From assembly GCF_016097555.1 (NCBI RefSeq), contig NC_054712.1, positions 50,525,794 through 50,589,793 on the forward strand: a stretch of DNA of 64,000 nt, read 5' to 3'. Below are positions 60,326-64,000 of the stretch, piece by piece. Each line of letters begins with the position of its first letter. Position 1 is the stretch's first letter. This stretch comes from Gigantopelta aegis. Taxonomy: Eukaryota; Mollusca; Gastropoda; Neomphalida; Peltospiridae. The translations under genes were made by a program, and so were the position numbers. The notes beneath the pieces were generated by a model. That model was not told where the DNA came from, did no database searches, and was given only the letters and a program-made list of their open reading frames with translations.

Positions 60326-61095
60326 CGGGGGCGGGACGTCCCCCAGTGGTAAAGCGCTCGCCTGACGCACGGTCTGTCTGGGATCGATGCCTGTCGGTGG
60401 GCCCATTGGGCTATTTCTCGTTCCTGGCGGGACGTCGCCAGTGGTAAAGCGCTCGCCTGATGCACGGTCTGTCTGGAATTGATGCCTGTCGGTGGGCCCA
60501 TTGGGCTATTTCTCGTTCCTGGGCGGGACGTCGCCAGTGGTAAAGCGCTCGCCTGATGCACGGTCTGTCTGGAATTGATGCCTGTCGGTGGGCCCATTGG
60601 GCTATTTCTCGTTCCTGGCGGGACGTCCCCCAGTGGTAAAGCGCTCGCCTGATGCACGGTCTGTCTGGAATTGATGCCTGTCGGTGGGCCCATTGGGCTA
60701 TTTCTCGTTCCTGGCGGGACGTCCCCCAGTGGTAAAGCGCTCGCCTGACGCACGGTCTGTCTGGAATTGATGCCTGTCGGTGGGCCCATTGGGCTATTTC
60801 TCGTTCCTGGCGGGACGTCCCCCAGTGGTAAAGCGCTCGCCTGACGCACGGTCTGTCTGGAATTGATGCCTGTCGGTGGGCCCATTGGGCTATTTCTCGT
60901 TCCTGGCGGGACGTCCCCCAGTGGTAAAGCGCTCGCCTGACGCACGGTCTGTCTGGAATTGATGCCTGTCGGTGGGCCCATTGGGCTATTTCTCGTTCCT
61001 GGCGGGACGTCCCCCAGTGGTAAAGCGCTCGCCTGACGCACGGTCTGTCTGGAATTGATGCCTGTCGGTGGGCCCATTGGGCTATTTCTCGTTCC
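60326..61095 (+). repeat. Tandem array of a SINE head, about 95-97 bp unit, 8 copies
   Basis: Each unit is head A: GGCGGGACGTCCCCCAGTGG, TAAAGCGCTCGCCTGACGCA, CTGGAATTGATGCCTGTCGG and ending CATTGGGCTATTTCTCGTTC, immediately followed by the next head. The last unit runs into a complete SINE (61096-61485). The 252-codon open frame on the minus strand is a by-product. Confidence 0.93.
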
Positions 61096-61485
61096 TGGGC
61101 GGGACGTAGCCCAATCTCATTAAAATCAGATCCACTGGCCTGTACTATAGCGGAGCTGATTTTAATCAGATTGGATGTAGCCCATTGGTAAAGTGCTCGC
61201 TTGATGTGCGGTCAGTTTGGGATCGATCCCCGTCTATGGGCCCATTGGGCTTTTCTCGTTGCAGCCAATGCACCACGACTGGTATATCAAAGGCCGTGGT
61301 ATGTGCTATCATATCTGTAGGATGGTGCATATAAAAGATCCCTTGCTACTAATGGAAAAATGTAGCGGGTTTTCTCTCCAAGACTATATGTCGAAATTAC
61401 TAAAATGTTTGACATCCAATAGCCGATGATTAATAAATCAATGTGCTCTATTGGTGTCGTTAAACAAAACAAACTTCAACAAACG
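61096..61485 (+). repeat. SINE head A, tail 2, with 60-bp palindromic insertion
   Basis: GGGCGGGACGTAGCCCA, insertion 61113-61172, then GGATGTAGCCCATTGGTAAA through the body to GTGTCGTTAAACAAAACAAA. Confidence 0.88.
61113..61172. mobile_element. 60-bp palindromic mini-element inside the SINE head
   Basis: AATCTCATTAAAATCAGATCC and GGAGCTGATTTTAATCAGATT pair over 21 bp (19 matches) with an 18-bp loop. The flanks repeat GGA(C/T)GTAGCCCA, consistent with a target-site duplication. Confidence 0.75.
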
Positions 61486-61552
61486 TTTCCTAGGGGTGGT
61501 GCAAGAGGTATAGTATGAAACATTCTGTTACGGATCTCCTATGGCAGTCCTC

Positions 61553-61885
61553 CTAAGGACCAGCACCTGGTCGTGGGTCATGGAAGCAAACACGACTTTG
61601 CCTAACTTCCTTTCGGCTCTGTCTTTTGCAGAGATTCGATTTTGATATCGGAATACGGATTTGTCGTTGAGACGGACTGGTTATTTGTAGTGTGGCTTTA
61701 CAATGTGCTATCTCAAGGTTACAGTACCACAGTTCGCTATTTTCACATTTACCTCTCACAAATAGCTGCACGTTGATCAATACCACTTGCATATTTAATG
61801 ACTCGGGAATGTCAAAAGTATAAAGTACGTGTTCGCCGTTGTAAAAAGGGTTGCGTTCAGTATAACTAGGTTCCTGTCTTATCAA
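61553..61885 (-). CDS. Unrecognised 110-codon open reading frame
   Basis: From MIRQEPSYTERNPFYNGEHV to HDPRPGAGP. It has balanced composition (FDIPESLNMQVVLINVQLFV, CENSELWYCNLEIAHC) unlike the repeat-derived frames nearby, and overlaps no repeat I can name. No domain, signal peptide or neighbour suggests a function. It may be an exon, an old transposon fragment or chance. Confidence 0.2.
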   Translation of the reverse strand: MIRQEPSYTERNPFYNGEHVLYTFDIPESLNMQVVLINVQLFVRGKCENSELWYCNLEIAHCKATLQITSPSQRQIRIPISKSNLCKRQSRKEVRQSRVCFHDPRPGAGP

Positions 61886-61892
61886 ATTAAGT

Positions 61893-62622
61893 AATTAAAG
61901 TTAAAGTTTCTTTTGTTTAACGACACCACTAGCATATTGATTAATTAATCATCGGCTATTGGATGTCAAACATTTTGTAATTCTGACACGTAGGCCTAGT
62001 CATCAGCAAAAGTTTGTTTAATTTAAGGACGCCACTAGAGCACATTGACTTTTTATCTTATCATCGGCTATTGGACGTCAAACATACGGTCATTCTGACA
62101 CTGTTTTTAAGAGGAAACCCGCTGTCGCCACATAGGCTACTCTTTTACGACAGGCAGCAAGGGATCTTTTATTTGCGCTTCCCGCAGGCAGGATAGCACA
62201 AACTATGGCCTTTGTTGAACAAGTTATGGATCACTGGTCGGTGCAAGTGATTTACACTAGAGCCTTGCGGAGCACTCACTCAGGGTTTAGAGTCTGTATC
62301 TGGATTAAAAATCCCATGCCTCGACTGGGATCCGAACCCAGTACCTACCAGCCTGTAGACCGATGGCCTAACAACGACGCCACTGAGGCCGGTACCTAGT
62401 CATCAGAGAAAACCCGCTACATTTTTTCCTAATGCAGCAAGGGATCTTTTACATGCATTTTCCCACAGACAAGAAAGCACATACCACGGCCGTTGACCAG
62501 TTGTGGTTGGAACGAGAAAACCCCCAGTCAGTTGAAGGGATCCACCGAGGTGATTAGATGCTGCGACGCAAACACCTCAAGGGAACATTTAACCGACTGA
62601 ACTAAATCCAGCCCCTCTAAAG
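61893..62622 (-). repeat. SINE head B, tail 2, minus strand, split by a head-C SINE
   Basis: Left part 61893-62006 (TTCTTTTGTTTAACGACACC to CCTAGTCATCAG); right part 62395-62622 (CCTAGTCATCAGAGAAAACC to CTGAACTAAATCCAGCCCCT). CCTAGTCATCAG is duplicated on both sides of the insertion. Confidence 0.88.
62007..62394 (-). repeat. SINE head C, tail 2, minus strand, nested, with 12-bp target duplication
   Basis: AAAAGTTTGTTTAATTTAAG, GGGATCTTTTATTTGCGCTT, GATCCGAACCCAGTACCTAC, GATGGCCTAACAACGACGCC. Full length. Confidence 0.88.
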
Positions 62623-62812
62623 TTTTATAAAATCAGATTATCCACACAATTTCGCAAGTTGACCGCCGGAAGCTAGAAAAGGCCGTCAGAGACAGATGAG
62701 TTGCACACGACAGCAAACTTGTCAACTACAGGTCTGGCATAACGTTACGAATTGTTCGCCTCAACTGAACGCGCTCCCAATTCCATTGACCGCTCTCTAA
62801 AAAAATCGAAAA

Positions 62813-62901
62813 TATATATATATATATATTGCGGTAGTGATGATGATGATGATAGTTGTGATGGTAGTGATGATGATGGTAGTGGTGGCTGTAGTTTACA
62901 A

Positions 62902-62972
<71 letters not shown>
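62813..62972. repeat. (TA)n, (GAT)n, (TA)n and poly-T cluster
   Basis: TA runs at 62815-62829 and 62903-62942, GATGAT/GGTAGT repeats between, then about 30 T. Confidence 0.92.
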
Positions 62973-62974
<2 letters not shown>

Positions 62975-64000
62975 CTAGTAAATTAAATGATTTGCTTGCG
63001 ATTTTGCTATGGTAAATGCATTGTATTGGTGGAGTTCGCTAGCGCCATCATAAACCGCAACATTTGATAAACCTGTTGTCGATCACTAGCTGTGAAGGGA
63101 CATAACTCACCGGAGGGATCGTAAATAGCTGCGAAAATACCTGTTTTAGTAGTACCGCTTAAAGTGCACTATGTGCCGGATTCCCGTTACGCATCCACTC
63201 GTTGTGTTTGTTATTCCTCGAATCGAAGGTGTCACAGCAACATGTGGGGTACGGTCGTAAACAGACGAAGCTGGTCGCTGCAAGAGGCACCGTTTGATAT
63301 ACACGTGTCGAGAAAACTCAATAAGAAAGCAGCATGTCTGGTGACATGTATAATTCCTTTATTATATGAATAATCTGCAGGATTAAATTTTCGCCATCTG
63401 TTTGCTGCCCAATGCATATAAAATTCTTGATCATTGTTGGAAGCGATTTGTAAAGACCCACGAGCACGTGCCGCAGTAGTATTTTAAGAGATCAATATTC
63501 CGGCGTTTCGGTCTTTCATATGTATCCTTCAAGATTTGATTTGAAATTTTATTGCTTTAAAAAATTTTTAATTTGCACAAGTTTGCCAACATATATTATC
63601 GACTATAATAATAAATTTAAATATTTACAATCTGAAGTTTGAACAGAACAGCATGTTGCCTGGGAATTATTTTTTAAACATTCGATATCCAACGGCGGAT
63701 GTAAAATCATTTTAGGGAGGGGTGAAACTTTAAAAAAGGAACCTATATTAATACATTAAATACTGGATTTTGAAGCTTTAAAAAATGCGAAAACTAATGT
63801 CTGAATATTACACACACACACGCGCGCGCATACACACTTATAGGCCTACTTCAATAAATTATATTTAAATAATACATAATTATACTTTAACAAACTATGA
63901 ATATTGTCATTGTTATATTTTGTTTGTATATTAATAGACAACTCATTTATACTGTTCATGTATTTATGAATAAACTGATTTCACTTTATTCTGATTTGAA
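62973..64000. other. Right edge, no gene recognised
   Basis: 62990-63480 has more CpG than average and two 60-70-codon frames (63164-63373 plus, 63232-63417 minus) without known domains. It could be the promoter side of a gene beyond the window. Confidence 0.3.

Noticed and set aside
60319-61077. 252-codon minus-strand frame (MGPPTGINSRQTV repeats)
   Set aside because: Reverse of the SINE-head tandem array.

Overview
This is a window of an AT-rich, repeat-dense animal nuclear genome. The abundant tRNA-derived SINEs, the TTAA-flanked short transposons and the three gene sequences point to a mollusc, most likely a gastropod. The species cannot be fixed from sequence alone. No prokaryotic features are present. 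Genes occupy only about 3 kb of coding sequence, spread over long introns.

Three protein-coding genes can be rebuilt exon by exon with matching splice phases. (1) PSME3IP1 (PIP30/FAM192A), minus strand, 28660 to 16883, six coding exons, 252 codons. It is the partner of the nuclear proteasome activator PA28-gamma. (2) RABIF (MSS4), plus strand, 29891 to 32345, two exons, 131 codons. It is a zinc-binding chaperone/exchange factor of Rab GTPases. These two genes are divergent, with about 1.2 kb between their start codons. (3) A minus-strand gene, 51150 to 38093, twelve coding exons, 544 codons. It encodes two poly(ADP-ribose)-binding PBZ zinc fingers, a SWIM zinc finger, and a complete compact ATP-dependent DNA ligase (nucleotidyltransferase plus OB fold). 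This architecture suggests a DNA ligase recruited to PARP-marked breaks and is the most interesting thing in the window.

The rest is repeat landscape. 1-12 kb: SINEs, TTAA-flanked elements, simple and tandem repeats, no gene seen. 12.1-16.9 kb: a tandemly duplicated 1.9-kb unit carrying a 96-bp satellite, followed by a 58-bp satellite. 17.2-18.8 kb: a nearly intact DD34E Tc1/mariner-type transposon inside the last PSME3IP1 intron. 26.8-27.9 kb: a 251-bp-arm foldback and a separate long hairpin in PSME3IP1 intron 1. 33.2-34.5 kb: a DNA transposon with dense subterminal repeats inserted in a SINE, with 8-bp target duplications. 36.0-36.7 kb: a pogo/Tigger-like nonautonomous element. 56.7-60.0 kb: a three-layer nest (LINE, then a TTAA element, then a solo LTR). 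60.3-61.1 kb: a SINE head expanded into a tandem array. SINEs carry at least three different tRNA-like heads on one shared body, and several are nested with clear target-site duplications.
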